Shown: positions 14,627-23,577, numbered from the stretch's first letter. The stretch: 64,000 nucleotides of DNA from Hoplostethus atlanticus (GCA_034670405.1 JAXDDX010000290.1:62001-126000); one strand, 5' to 3'. Program-made: numbers and translations. Notes: generated by a model not told the origin, from the sequence alone.

Positions 14627-16168
14627 CTTCTATACATACAGAAAGGCAAAAAAGTTGTTGTGTGTGTTTGTGTTTGTGTAGCTCTGGTTCCAGACCCCCA
14701 GGTAGAAAACACTCCATGTATCCTGGACATCGACATGTTCCACCTGCTGGTGAGTCACCACTATCTAAAGTATTAAAAACTATCAGTAACTATCAATAAC
14801 TTAATTATCTGGTTTACTATATCAACTATACATTCAGGGGTGCAAACTTGTCAACTTTCGGCGAAATTCGCCGTTTTGACCTCAGAATAGGTCATCCACG
14901 TGAATTGTGTAGATCTCCAAAAAAATATTGGGGGGGGGGGTCTAGGTCTCATCCAAGTCATCTGAGAGTAACACATTTAACACATTTAACACATTTAACA
15001 CATTTTCTATCGTGTTGTGAATCTACCGTAGCCGGCTCGCGCTCTGCAGCGATAGTTTCGGCATCTGTTCTATTTTTTCCGCGAACCACTACCGCATGTG
15101 TCAAGCCGGGCAGGAAGTCAGACACAGGAATGGCATAGAGCATCCGGTCAATTTTCAAAATAAAACATATTTCAAAATAAAACACCTGATTGATGACAGC
15201 GTTGGCTGTCCAGCCTATATATACACATATTTGTCTGAATATCACTGACAGGCTTTTATGTGTCACTTGAACAGAGCTCATTTAGAAACATGTGCATGCA
15301 TAATGGGAAGGGGCCTGGGCGCCGCGCATTGATCATTTTCTTTGTTTTCAGGCAAAAAAATGACACCTTTTTGGGCCATCACCAGTTTGCACCCCTGACA
15401 ATAGAACATAATCATCAATATCTATAATCTGTCTGTCTCTCTCTAGGTATACAGTGTGTTGTCCTACAGTTCAGTCCACTGTCTGGACCAATCAAGGCAG
15501 AGGGTAGTTGACTCCGCCCACCTCCACCTCCTCCACCTGGTCACTGTGGCTCACCTGGTTCAGATCCTACTGACCTCCACACCAGGTTACACACACACAC
15601 TCACACACACACACACAATGAACCAGATTGGTTTGGACTCTGTCCAATAAACCAGCAGCTTGTGTGTCATGTGACCTGGTTGGCTGTGATTGGTCAATGT
15701 GAACCTGAACTTTACTCTCTGGATCAGACTTAAGATCACAACCTCCGTCTGCTATTAAATATCTGTTTACCTGTCTGTTTACCTGTCTGTTTACCTGTCT
15801 GTTTACCTGTCTGTCCGTCTGTCTGCCTGCCTGTCTGTCTGTAGTGGAGGTCAGTATGGATCAGGACAGTGGAGGATCAGAGACAGAGGAAGAGGAAATG
15901 ACTTGTTTGCTGTACAACACACTGAGGAGACACCTGGGCAGGTATGCACACACACACACGCATACATACTAACACACACACATACACATTAACACATATG
16001 AAATGTGGATATTTGAGTCTCCTGCTGTGTGTTACAGTGTGTTACCAGAAGTGTCCTCAGGGTGGCATCTGTGGCGTTGTGTTAAAGCCGGCGTCCTGCC
16101 CTTCCTCCGAGCCGCTGCCCTCTTCTTCCACCACCTCAACACCACGCCCCCTCCTGCTGAACTACAAG

Positions 16169-16206
<38 letters not shown>

Positions 16207-18912
16207 TCTGACTAAAATGATGATGTGAAACCTGAAACAGGTTCCTGCTTTTAATGTTTTTCTCTGTTGTAGTTGTGGGTCCTGGCCAGTGGGAGGCGCT
16301 GTGTAGCTACCTCAGTCTGCCCTGCAACCTGCTGCAGCTCTACCACAGCCAACACACTCTGCTGGAGCCTCTACTGCAGGGGTACACACACACACACAGT
16401 CTGATCCTATGTCGTGCTTTCCTTCATATACAGGCTTCCTGAACTAAACTAAACTAGACCAGACTAGACTAGACCAATCTAAACTAGACTAGACCAAACT
16501 AGACTAGACTAAACTAAACTAGACCAAACTAAACCAGACTAGACAAGACTAAACAAGACTAGACTAAACCAAACTAGATTCAACTAAACTAGACTAGACC
16601 AAACTAAACCAGACCAAACTAAACTTGACTAGACTAGACAAAGCTAGACTAGACTAGACCAAACTAAACCAGACTAGACTAAACTAGACAGGACTAGACC
16701 AAACTAACCAGAGTAGACGAGACTAGACCAAACTAAACCAGACCAAACTAGACTAGACCAAACTAAACTTGACTAGACTAGACTAAGCTAGACTAGATTA
16801 GACTGCTGAGCAGAAGTGGGAGTCAAACATTTCTCTTTTCATTCACATTGATCCATTTTAACCAGGTCATCTAATTTAGATTCAGATCTCTTCATCCAGA
16901 ATAAAATCAATAAATACCAATTACAAAAGGGTCCAGTTCAACAGTAAGATGACAGGACAGACTTTTAAAACATCACAATCATCAAATGAGCTAACCAACT
17001 AACTAAACGAACCAGTCCTCCAACTAACTAAACGAACCAGTCCTGTGACCTGGACTTGAAGCCAGTAGAGATGTGAGGAATCCCAGTGAGAGAATTTTCT
17101 CTGGCTGATTGTTCAGTGGTTTGGTTTCTATTCTCTTCTATTCTCTAAACACAAACCTGTTTTGTTTCTGTGCAAAAATCCGTTTTTGTGCTCAGTTTTT
17201 GTGTGGAGTAATTGTAGTGTTGTGTACTGACTGTCCTGCTGTATGTGCTCCTGCCTCCAGGTGGTGCTGTCACCCTGGGGTGAGACAGGCTCTGCAGGGA
17301 GGCGTCCTCATCAGGTGACAGTCTAATTTACAGCATATATACAGGATGTACAGAAGGTGTGGCATCACATCAGCAGGTCTACAGGACGCCATGCACATGT
17401 AGAAGTGTTGCTGTAAAAACTATTCACCTTATCAAATGTAGTATCATTATTATCATTATCATCATTATACTTATTATCATTATTATCATCATTGTTATTA
17501 TTAACATTATTATTATTATTATTATTATTATCACCATTATCATTATCATTATACTTATTATTATCACCATTATCATTATTATCATCATTATTATTATAAT
17601 CATTATTATTATCATTATTATCATTGTTATTATTATTATTATCATTATTATATCATTATTATTATTATAATCATTATTATCATTATTATCATTATCATAA
17701 TTTTTATCGTTATAGTTATTATCATTATTATCATCATTACCATCATTATTATCATCATTATTTTATCATTATCATTATCATTATTATCATCATTACCATT
17801 ATTATCATTATTATTATTACCATCATTATTATTACCATCATTACCATTATTATCATTATTATTATTACCATCATTATTATTATTATCATTATCATTATTA
17901 AGTCTTATGCCAGTCTAAGTTTAAAAGGCTCATGCCTAACAGCTGCTTCAGTCCTCCTCCCTGATGGAGGCCATGTTGGCTCCATCACACTAATCTCATC
18001 ATTTCCTGTTTTCTGTTTCCTGTCTGCAGGTTCCCCAGAGAGTCCAACCGACTGATCGACCTGCCAGAGGACTACAGCACGCTGATCAACCAGGCCTCCA
18101 GCTTCACGTCAGTTATAGATGTAGATTACTGACAGGGCACTGACGGGGCACTGACGGGGCACTGACGGGGCACTGACGGGGCTACTGACGGGTTACTGAC
18201 GGGTTACTGACGGAGCACTGTCGGAGCACTGTCGGAGCACTGTCGGGTTACTGTCGGGGCACTGTCGGGGCACTGTCGGGGCACTGACGGGTTACTGACG
18301 GGCTACTACTCTCCATAGAGCTGGGGGCGGGGGGGGGGGGGGTGGGTCTCTGGTGATGCTGACAACGTTTCAGGTAGATGTCCTGGAGGGCTGGAAGCTG
18401 GTTGCGTCAGTAACCTGTCTGTTGTGTCTGTAGGTGTCCCAGGTCAGGAGGTGATAAATCCAGGGCTCCTACTCTGTGTCTGGTCTGTGGCTCCATGCTG
18501 TGCTCCCAGAGCTACTGCTGCCAGACGGAGGTGGATGGAGAAGATGTAGGAGCCTGCACCGCCCACACCTTCATCTGTGGAGCCGGACTGGGCCTCTTCC
18601 TCAGGTACCAGCATGGAAGTACAGGCAGTACAGGGAGTACTACTACTATTACTACTACTACTAGTACTAGCCAGTATTACTGCTAATACTAATACTGCTT
18701 CTGTTACTACTACGGTTAGTATTACTACTAGTACTACTACTACTATACTACTGGTACTACTACTACTATACTACTGGCACTACTATTACTACTGCTAGTA
18801 TTACTACTAGTACTACTACTGCCACATCTACAAGCATCGCTAGTACTAATAGTGGTATTACTACTAGTACACCACCACCACCTGTTGGGAAGGCAGAATT
18901 TGTGTGTGTTGT

Positions 18913-18949
<37 letters not shown>

Positions 18950-21611
18950 CAGGGTGAGAGAGAGTCAGGTGTTGCTCCTGGCTGGTAAAACGAAGGGCTG
19001 TTTCTACCCTCCTCCCTACCTGGACGACTACGGAGAGACAGACCAGGGACTCAGGTTGGTGTCCACACACACACACACACCAGAACACACACACACACAC
19101 ACCAGAAGACACACACACCAGAACACACACACACACCAGAACACAAAGTGGTTCAAGTTGCAGTCTCCACCAAAGGCTTTATGAGATAATGCAAAGCTTG
19201 ATATTAAAAAAACATTGGCAAAAAGTTGTTTTTTTGCCAATGTTTTAAATATAACATCTTGATATATTTTTAAATGAAAGTTGAAAAATCATTTTCTATT
19301 ATTATTTTAATCCAAATATAATTGTTCTTAAATCTATTGTTGTTCTATCAATTTTATAAAAGTGTAACATTAAGTAACCCAACGATGTTGAATTCTCCTT
19401 GTTTCCACAAGGAGAATTCAACAAAGAGGCGACAATTGAGTTGCAAAATACATTATTTAATTATACCCTTATTAGACATGTTATCAATCAAAGATAAACC
19501 GGTAACAGTTGTAATTTGTGGTAGTGACAGTGTGATCACTATCGTGACAGTATGGTCACTACCGTAGCGGAGTGGTTACTACCATAACAGTGTGGTCACT
19601 ACCTTAACAGAGTGGTCACTACCGTGACGGAGTGGTTGCTACCGTAACAGTGTGGTCACTACCGTAACGGAGTGGTCATTACCGTAGCGAAGTGGTCACT
19701 ACCGTAACGGAGTGGTCACTACCGTGACGGAGTGGTTACTACCGTAACAGTCTGGTCACTACCGTGACGGAGTGGTTACTACCTTAACAGAGTGGTCACT
19801 ACCGTAACGGAGTGGTTACTACCGTAACAGTGTGGTCACTACCGTAACAGTGTGGTCACTACCGTGACGGAGTGGTTACTACCTTAACAGAGTGGTCACT
19901 ACCGTGACGGAGTGGTTACTACCGTAACAGTGTGGTCACTACCGTGACGGAGTGGTCACTACCGTAACAGTGTGGTCACTACCGTAGCGGAGTGGTTACT
20001 ACCGTAACAGTGTGGTCACTACCGTGACGGAGTGGTTACTACCTTAACAGAGTGGTCACTACCGTAACGGAGTGGTTACTACCGTAACAGTGTGGTCACT
20101 ACCTTAACAGTGTGGTCACTACCGTGACGGAGTGGTTACTACCGTAACAGTGTGGTCACTACCGTGACGGAGTGGTTACTACCTTAACAGAGTGGTCACT
20201 ACCGTGACGGAGTGGTTACTACCGTAACAGTGTGGTCACTACCGTGACGGAGTGGTCACTACCGTAACGGAGTGGTCACTACAGTAGCGGAGTGGTCACT
20301 ACCATAACAGTGTGATCACTAACGTAGCGGAGTGGTATTTTTTAAAATTGAATAAACTGTCAATTATAAATGCACTATTATGTGTAAGTAGGTATACATG
20401 TGCTTCACTCAGACAAGTAATATCATCTGCGTATTACACAAAGAAAAAAAACATGCTAGTTTTGATTTATCTTGATAAATACAATTTGATGAAATATATA
20501 TATCTAATTAACTTAATACTAAATAAGCTAGATACAGTTTTTAAAATGTTCACTACAATGGGAATATTCACATACCTTGAGTGGTCATTACCGTAGCGGA
20601 GTGGTCACTACCGTAACGGAGTGGTCACTACCGTGACGGAGTGGTTACTACCGTAACAGTGTGGTCACTACCGTGACGGAGTGGTTACTACCTTAACAGA
20701 GTGGTCACCGTAACAGAGTGGTTACTACCGTAACAGTGTGGTCACTACCGTAACAGTGTGGTCACTACCGTGACGGAGTGGTTACTACCTTAACAGAGTG
20801 GTCACTACCGTGACGGAGTGGTTACTACCGTAACAGTGTGGTCACTACCGTGACAGAGTGGTCACTACCGTAACAGTGTGGTCACTCCCGTAGCGGAGTG
20901 GTTACTACCGTAACAGTGTGGTCACTACCGTGACGGAGTGGTTACTACCTTAACAGAGTGGTCACTACCGTAACGGAGTGGTTACTACCGTAACAGTGTG
21001 GTCACTACCGTGACGGAGTGGTTACTACCTTAACAGAGTGGTCACTACCGTGACGGAGTGGTTACTACCGTAACAGTGTGGTCACTACCGTAGCGGAGTG
21101 GTCACTACAGTAGCGGAGTGGTCACTACCATAACAGTGTGATCACTAACGTAGCGGAGTGGTATTTTTTAAAATTGAATAAACTGTCAATTATAAATGCA
21201 CTATTATGTGTAAGTAGGTATACATGTGCTTCACTCAGACAAGTAATATCATCTGCGTATTACACAAAGAAAAAAAACATGCTAGTTTTGATTTATCTTG
21301 ATAAATACAATTTGATGAAATATATATATCTAATTAACTTAATACTAAATAAGCTAGATACAGTTTTTAAAATGTTCACTACAATGGGAATATTCACATA
21401 CCTGCTTTAGAGTTGGGGAAATAGAAAACAAATTTGAAGATTGTGTGTGTGTGTGTGTGTGTGTGTCAGGAGGGGGAATCCTCTCCATCTCTGTCCTGAG
21501 CGTTACAGGAAGATTCAGCGTCTGTGGCGTCAACATGGCGTCACTGAGGAGATTGGCCACGCCCAGGAAGCCAATCAGACGCTGGTTGGCATCGAGTGGC
21601 AGCATCTGTGA
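71..21611 (+). CDS. ubr2: ubr2, 3' part of gene (last 23 coding exons, to stop)
   Basis: UBR2 is an E3 ubiquitin ligase of the N-degron pathway. It recognises destabilising N-terminal residues and works with UBE2A/B-type E2s in cytosol and nucleus. The 5' part, with the UBR box and ClpS-like N-domain, lies upstream of the window. The 23 exons listed separately join in phase to about 881 residues. The RING-H2 finger spans about residues 243-355 of this part: LVTCILCQ in window exon 6, the CGHIMHATC stretch in exon 7 and [10 protein letters not shown] in exon 8. The C-terminal zinc-binding autoinhibitory-type domain follows, with [15 protein letters not shown] and [12 protein letters not shown], and the protein ends VGIEWQHL. 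The similar tail VGIDWQHL is recalled for human UBR2, whereas UBR1 is recalled to differ. The neighbour prph2 also fits UBR2. Introns carry many transposons and minisatellites. The paralogue ubr1 is the only serious alternative. Confidence 0.95.
654..756 (+). CDS. ubr2: ubr2 window exon 2
   Basis: Encodes [18 protein letters not shown] up to [13 protein letters not shown] and ends one base into the next codon (AC C|gtcagt). The acceptor is tag at 651-653. Confidence 0.92.
771..806 (+). repeat. (TCAC)n tetranucleotide repeat
   Basis: About nine tandem TCAC units in the ubr2 intron after window exon 2, grading into CA repeats. Confidence 0.9.
927..1036 (+). CDS. ubr2: ubr2 window exon 3
   Basis: Completes Arg and continues [20 protein letters not shown] up to [10 protein letters not shown], a segment strongly conserved in UBR2. 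The donor is AAG|gtacag. Confidence 0.93.
1333..1416 (+). CDS. ubr2: ubr2 window exon 4
   Basis: Twenty-eight codons beginning [20 protein letters not shown], a Ser/Thr-rich, poorly conserved linker. Acceptor ctgcag, donor GAG|gtagaa. The phase fits both neighbours. Confidence 0.85.
1711..1892 (+). CDS. ubr2: ubr2 window exon 5 (basic helix before RING)
   Basis: Encodes [40 protein letters not shown] and [16 protein letters not shown], the highly charged helix just before the RING in UBR1/UBR2. Ends CACAG|gtacag in phase 2. The open frame runs on into the intronic LINE, which is not coding for ubr2. Confidence 0.95.
2771..2953. mobile_element. hAT-type MITE nested in the L2 LINE
   Basis: 183 bp. 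The ends are inverted: CAGGGGTGGTAAAAAGTAGA at the left, and TCTACTTTTTACACCCCTG at the right. It is flanked by the 8-bp duplication CCTGTGGG (2763-2770 and 2954-2961). Removing it and one copy restores the L2 stretch ACCTGTGGGGTCCCCCAAGG. An 8-bp target duplication with a CAGGGGTG end is the hAT hallmark. There is no coding capacity. Confidence 0.85.
3430..4717 (+). repeat. 49-bp segment of the LINE repeated three times, split by the hAT
   Basis: The stretch beginning TTTACTACCAGTAGGCTAGA and ending CTCAGGTCTCC occurs at 3430-3478, at 3479-3499 continuing at 4634-4668 after the hAT, and at 4669-4717. It is a local tandem triplication inside the LINE coding region that predates the hAT insertion. 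Confidence 0.85.
3500..4633 (-). mobile_element. hAT transposon relic nested in the L2 LINE
   Basis: Ends CAGTGGTTCCCAAACTTTTT and TTTGGGAACCACTG form the inverted repeats. The 8-bp duplication GGCTAGAC flanks it (3492-3499 and 4634-4641). On the minus strand, 3903-4280 encodes the C-terminal dimerisation part of a hAT transposase ([20 protein letters not shown], then [20 protein letters not shown] and [17 protein letters not shown]). This is a ZBED/Charlie-like hAT that has lost the N-terminal and catalytic parts. Confidence 0.9.
5670..5875 (+). CDS. ubr2: ubr2 window exon 6 (start of RING-H2)
   Basis: Follows a poly-C acceptor tract. Carries the first RING pair in [16 protein letters not shown], then [20 protein letters not shown]. 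The first 25 or so codons are GT-rich ([10 protein letters not shown]) and align weakly to human, but phase and position require them. Confidence 0.92.
5990..6083 (+). CDS. ubr2: ubr2 window exon 7 (RING Cys-His core)
   Basis: Encodes [20 protein letters not shown] followed by [10 protein letters not shown], giving the C-x-H-x2-H-x2-C zinc ligands of the RING-H2. Donor CAGAG|gtagga, phase 2. Confidence 0.95.
6256..6417 (+). CDS. ubr2: ubr2 window exon 8 (end of RING); alternative donor at 6802
   Basis: Encodes [40 protein letters not shown] and [16 protein letters not shown] supplies the last RING ligand pair. The donor chosen is CACACAG|gtactc, phase 2, which fits exon 9. The exon runs straight into a CACACAGGGA minisatellite that stays open in this frame to 6835. 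A second donor, CACACAG|gtcctt at 6802, has the same phase and would add 128 codons. The exact 3' end is therefore less certain than the rest. Confidence 0.85.
6418..6802 (+). repeat. ubr2: CACACAGGGACA minisatellite after ubr2 exon 8
   Basis: About 385 bp of CACACAGGGACACACACT-type units. The unit differs by one base (GGGA for GGTA) from the exon 8 donor CACACAGGTA. The array is free of stops in the ubr2 frame. Confidence 0.92.
6921..7009 (+). CDS. ubr2: ubr2 window exon 9
   Basis: Encodes [20 protein letters not shown] followed by HSAHRKHSD. It aligns with the human NLTQWIRTISQQIKALQ-type segment. Acceptor cgtcag, donor GACG|gtcagt. Confidence 0.88.
7279..7561. mobile_element. TTAA-flanked MITE (piggyBac-like) in ubr2 intron 9
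   Basis: The left end TTAAAGGGGAATTCCGGTGT and the right end ATACCAGAATTCCCTTTTAA are inverted copies. Both are bounded by TTAA, the piggyBac-type target. The element is 283 bp with no coding sequence. A Kolobok-type or other TTAA-targeting family remains possible. Confidence 0.65.
8027..8090 (+). CDS. ubr2: ubr2 window exon 10
   Basis: Short exon after a (TG)n acceptor tract, encoding [20 protein letters not shown]. It keeps the PEGF-x-x-D-Y pattern of UBR2. Donor CC|gtgagt. Confidence 0.88.
8209..8357 (+). CDS. ubr2: ubr2 window exon 11
   Basis: Encodes [40 protein letters not shown] and SCAYTMQSI. Very close to UBR2 ([18 protein letters not shown]-type). Donor ATAG|gtgcac before a CA tract. 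Confidence 0.96.
8728..8783 (+). CDS. ubr2: ubr2 window exon 12
   Basis: Encodes [19 protein letters not shown]. Acceptor tttgcag, donor CAG|gtaaca. The next intron is the largest in the window at 5.7 kb. Confidence 0.95.
8838..10271 (+). mobile_element. LINE 5' piece (Rex/CR1/L2-like) in ubr2 intron 12
   Basis: Degenerate frames show the pre-RT region ([20 protein letters not shown]), NYRPISLLSQLSK-like remains, [32 protein letters not shown] and the catalytic SADDTNLFC, then KFLGVIIDK. Several stops and frameshifts make it dead. The element resumes at about 13790 after a 3.5-kb nested insertion. Confidence 0.85.
10855..12019 (+). repeat. GGTGGTTTGTGTCTTAGT minisatellite
   Basis: About 1.16 kb of units alternating between TTAGTGGTGGTTTGTGTC and a longer form with GGTTAG inserted, plus AGAGG and AGAAG variants. 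It resumes for about 30 bp at 13296-13330 after the inserted hAT, so the array predates that insertion. Confidence 0.95.
12020..13295 (-). mobile_element. hAT element with BED finger, inserted in the minisatellite
   Basis: Inverted ends TAGGGGTGGGTGGTAT and ATACCGCCCACCCCTA. The 8-bp duplication GTTTGTGT (12012-12019 and 13296-13303) is one piece of the surrounding minisatellite. On the minus strand about 12640-13012 encodes an N-terminal BED zinc finger ([13 protein letters not shown], then in another frame [20 protein letters not shown] and LFYHLKTKH), broken by a frameshift. The transposase catalytic core is missing, so it is a deletion derivative. Confidence 0.88.
13790..14423 (+). mobile_element. 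LINE 3' piece, continuation of 8838-10271
   Basis: Carries [28 protein letters not shown]-like and [20 protein letters not shown] remains, then RTNVKQRCI and [20 protein letters not shown] typical of the C-terminus of fish Rex/L2-like RT proteins. It ends with GAAATAAAAATTGTGATTAC just before a (GT)n tract that leads into ubr2 window exon 13. Confidence 0.8.
14424..14479 (+). repeat. (GT)n microsatellite
   Basis: Dinucleotide tract that links the LINE 3' end to the acceptor of ubr2 window exon 13. It may have grown from the LINE tail. Confidence 0.95.
14482..14578 (+). CDS. ubr2: ubr2 window exon 13
   Basis: Encodes [20 protein letters not shown] followed by [12 protein letters not shown]. 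The acceptor lies at the end of a long (GT)n tract. The donor precedes a (CA)n tract. Confidence 0.94.
14682..14749 (+). CDS. ubr2: ubr2 window exon 14
   Basis: Encodes [20 protein letters not shown] followed by [15 protein letters not shown] is strongly conserved in UBR2. Donor CTG|gtgagt. Confidence 0.95.
14835..15397. mobile_element. hAT-like non-autonomous element in ubr2 intron 14
   Basis: Inverted ends CAGGGGTGCAAACTTGTC and CACCAGTTTGCACCCCTG. 563 bp with no transposase. The flanks TATACATT and ACAATAGA are not identical, so the 8-bp duplication is absent or decayed. It contains a run of ACACATTTA repeats and a G-run. Confidence 0.65.
15447..15585 (+). CDS. ubr2: ubr2 window exon 15
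   Basis: Encodes [20 protein letters not shown] followed by a helix, [20 protein letters not shown]. The second half matches the UBR2 HIFHLVTMAHIIQILLTS-type helix. The first half is divergent. Confidence 0.92.
15845..15941 (+). CDS. ubr2: ubr2 window exon 16
   Basis: Acidic linker [20 protein letters not shown] followed by [12 protein letters not shown]. Acceptor ctgtag, donor GGCAG|gtatgc. Confidence 0.9.
16038..16168 (+). CDS. ubr2: ubr2 window exon 17
   Basis: Encodes [40 protein letters not shown] and AELQ. Matches SGWHLWRSVRAG and ALFFHYLN of UBR2. Confidence 0.95.
16273..16381 (+). CDS. ubr2: ubr2 window exon 18
   Basis: Encodes [20 protein letters not shown] followed by [24 protein letters not shown] is a UBR1/UBR2 signature. 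Ends CAGGG|gtacac, phase 2. Confidence 0.94.
16440..16803 (+). repeat. ubr2: ACTAGACCAA-type minisatellite in ubr2 intron 18
   Basis: About 360 bp of degenerate 5/10-bp units (actagacta, aaactaaacc). No coding content. Confidence 0.9.
17261..17314 (+). CDS. ubr2: ubr2 window exon 19
   Basis: Small 54-bp exon, [19 protein letters not shown] across its boundaries. Aligns with SWCRNSEVKRYLEGERDAIR of human UBR2. Acceptor ctccag, donor ATCAG|gtgaca. Confidence 0.88.
17441..17902 (+). repeat. ubr2: (ATT/ATC)n trinucleotide array in ubr2 intron 19
   Basis: About 460 bp of ATTATCATT units. Long polyisoleucine or polytyrosine frames here are artefacts of the repeat. Confidence 0.95.
18030..18107 (+). 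CDS. ubr2: ubr2 window exon 20
   Basis: Encodes [20 protein letters not shown] followed by QASSFT. PRESN..I.LPEDYS.LINQAS is highly conserved in the family. Confidence 0.96.
18128..18303 (+). repeat. ubr2: ACTGACGGGGC minisatellite in ubr2 intron 20
   Basis: About fifteen 11-12-bp units (gcactgacgggg, with variants gttactgacgg and gcactgtcgg). A G-run follows at about 18327-18342. Confidence 0.92.
18434..18604 (+). CDS. ubr2: ubr2 window exon 21 (C-terminal zinc-binding region)
   Basis: Encodes [40 protein letters not shown] and [17 protein letters not shown]. The clustered Cys/His residues are those of the UBR-ligase C-terminal domain. Confidence 0.97.
18634..18880 (+). repeat. ubr2: (ACT)n trinucleotide array in ubr2 intron 21
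   Basis: Imperfect TACTAC/TAGTAC units over about 245 bp, ending shortly before the (GT)n acceptor tract of window exon 22. Confidence 0.9.
18953..19054 (+). CDS. ubr2: ubr2 window exon 22
   Basis: Encodes [20 protein letters not shown] followed by [14 protein letters not shown], nearly identical to UBR2. The acceptor lies in a (GT)n tract. The donor AG|gttggt is followed by a CA tract. Confidence 0.97.
19206..19422. repeat. ubr2: Two hairpins in ubr2 last intron
   Basis: A perfect 15-bp stem GTTGAATTCTCCTTG (19387-19401) faces CAAGGAGAATTCAAC (19408-19422) across a 6-base loop. A second, AT-rich hairpin, AAACATTGGCAAAAA with TTTTTGCCAATGTTT, lies at about 19207-19246. These may be remnants of a fold-back element. 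No target duplication was found. Confidence 0.6.
19520..21402 (+). repeat. ubr2: 20-bp minisatellite with an 826-bp tandem duplication
   Basis: Units of the form AGTGGTCACTACCGTAACGG alternate with GTGGTTACTACC variants and stay in a strict 20-bp register from about 19561 to 20340. A 240-bp AT-rich unique segment (about 20334-20575) recurs at about 21160-21401, offset 826 bp. The minisatellite plus this unique segment was therefore duplicated as one block. The second copy shows one 3-bp loss near 20706. Confidence 0.93.
21470..21611 (+). CDS. ubr2: ubr2 last coding exon and stop
   Basis: Encodes [40 protein letters not shown] and IEWQHL, then TGA at 21609-21611. The acceptor sits at the end of a (GT)n tract just after the duplicated minisatellite block. 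Confidence 0.97.
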
Positions 21612-21942
21612 CGTTGGCCCCACCCACCAGAGACAGGCGATTGGCTCTGATCGCTTTCCAGTGACCTTCTGCCCCACCCCCTTTAACAAACCTTAAACCC
21701 CAACCAGTAGGCTTCCTCCAGCGCTGACCTCAGATCAGCTTTCAGGGATTTTTTCAGGGTTTTTTTGTTTTGTTTTTTTCTTAACTCCACCCACCAGGGA
21801 GGAGAAACTACCAAACTGACCCCTCGTCAGCGTCTCAAGGCGACTGCAGCTTCATCACAACTCTGATCGTACCTCCTCCTCCGCTGCAGATGCTCCTCCC
21901 ACTTGGGAACAGATAGGCGGCTGCAGGAAGCGGAGCTGGTTT

Positions 21943-21973
<31 letters not shown>

Positions 21974-22786
21974 CTCCGTCGGGGGTCTGCATGGAAGGAC
22001 ACAATGATAAATGGACAATCGGTCTTCCTCTCCTCCTCTTCTGAGTGCATGTTGTAATGTAATATCTACTATATTATAATATATTATTATAATATATCTT
22101 CATCGGATGAGGATGATGTTGGTTCCTCGTCCTTCAGTCTGTCAGGTGATCTGTGTTGTTTCAATCCAGGGTTGGAATGACGGTGGAAACAGAATCTAGA
22201 TGATAGACAACCAGTACTATTGATCAGTTCTACAATCAATATGTAATCAATCAAGCTGATCATCTCATCATATCAGACTAGACCAGACTGACTTTTAATA
22301 AAAGGCCAATATCTGATCAGATGTCAGTCTGACTGGTTACAGTTCATCACCGAGATCCACACTGACTCTTCTCCAGAACTCCTCCTCCCTCCTCCTCCTC
22401 CTCCTCCCTCCTACCTCCTCCTCTTTCCTCCTCCTCCTCCCTCCTCCCCCCAGCTGGTTTCTGGCTGTCGGAGCGTCTCTCCTCGTTCTGGTTTCAGGTT
22501 TGTGTTTTTCAGATTCTCATTTTGTTTTTGTGTTTAATCAAACTCTGAACTCCCTGCCCCCCCTTTCCTGTTTTGGTAAATGTGCTTAATTGGTTGGAGA
22601 GATGTGTGATGTAACTTCCTGTTTCAATGAGTTGGATGTTGGATTTTTTTTATAATCTCTTTGTGTTTGTGTTGATGTGAGAACTGGACTGAGATTGGAT
22701 GAGAGTTAAACTGATCTCAGGTCAGTTGCTCTTGTCTGTTATGAAGCCTGAAACACAGAATCACATTCACAGGTACTTTAGGAAAA

Positions 22787-22843
<57 letters not shown>

Positions 22844-22979
22844 ACACAGCCTCTGTTTTCCGGGTTAGCATGTTGCCTCCTCACAGTTTCATCATGTCAC
22901 ATCTGACTTGTTAATATGTCAATTCTTGTATAAATGAGAACGTTGTAAAATATTGTAAAAGAACAACAAAACAAATAAA
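21612..22979 (+). other. ubr2: probable ubr2 3'UTR and immediate flank
   Basis: Non-coding sequence downstream of the ubr2 stop. AATAAA hexamers at 22297-22302 and 22974-22979 are candidate poly(A) signals. It contains CA tracts (about 21950 and 22791-22849) and a CCT-rich stretch at 22380-22450. The real cleavage site cannot be read from sequence alone. Confidence 0.45.
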
Positions 22980-23577
22980 AACTTTAAAATCTGTTTGGTG
23001 TTGAAGAAAAACGAAAACTTTGTGTGTGTGTTCATACTGATATCTACATGGATCAGGAGGATTACATCATCAGTGGGTGTGGTCTCCCAAAAGGAAACTG
23101 ATGTCTGTCCCATCAGTAAACCATCGGTTACCATTGGTAACTCATTGGGTGTCACCGATACTGACAGTTCTATGTTGGATGACAATCATTCATTGAGCTT
23201 CAAGGATTTATATTTAGCCAAATTGGCGACTATGAGGTGTTTGCTCTTGGTATACAATTTATAGGGCGGGCCGGTTTGTCCTGGTGAACGAGAGGAAATC
23301 CCTGGCCACTGTGTGGATGCCCTACCGGAGGCTCCGCCTTCTGCCTCCATAGTCCTACTGGGAGGCACGTTGGGAACGATTGATTTGGAACAGCCTTCTT
23401 GATTTAAACACTCAGCGATGTGTTGATGTGCTAGCCACAGATTGGCCTTAACAAACACCATGTTCCAACAGAAGGAGCTTCATAGCAGCTGCGATGAGCT
23501 GGTTGGTGTCTGGAGTTCAGAGGCTATGAGAATAACTCAAATGGCTTCTGGAAAACTCAGAAGGGGAAGGCAGGACA

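Noticed and set aside
17359-18055. Polyisoleucine and polytyrosine frames
   Set aside because: Produced by the ATT/ATC trinucleotide array.
20312-21410. Two identical 90-codon frames
   Set aside because: They lie on the duplicated AT-rich block and its array edge, with no similarity to proteins. The duplication itself is reported.
21354-21689. Minus-strand 111-codon frame over the ubr2 last exon
   Set aside because: Antisense shadow of the conserved ubr2 terminal exon.
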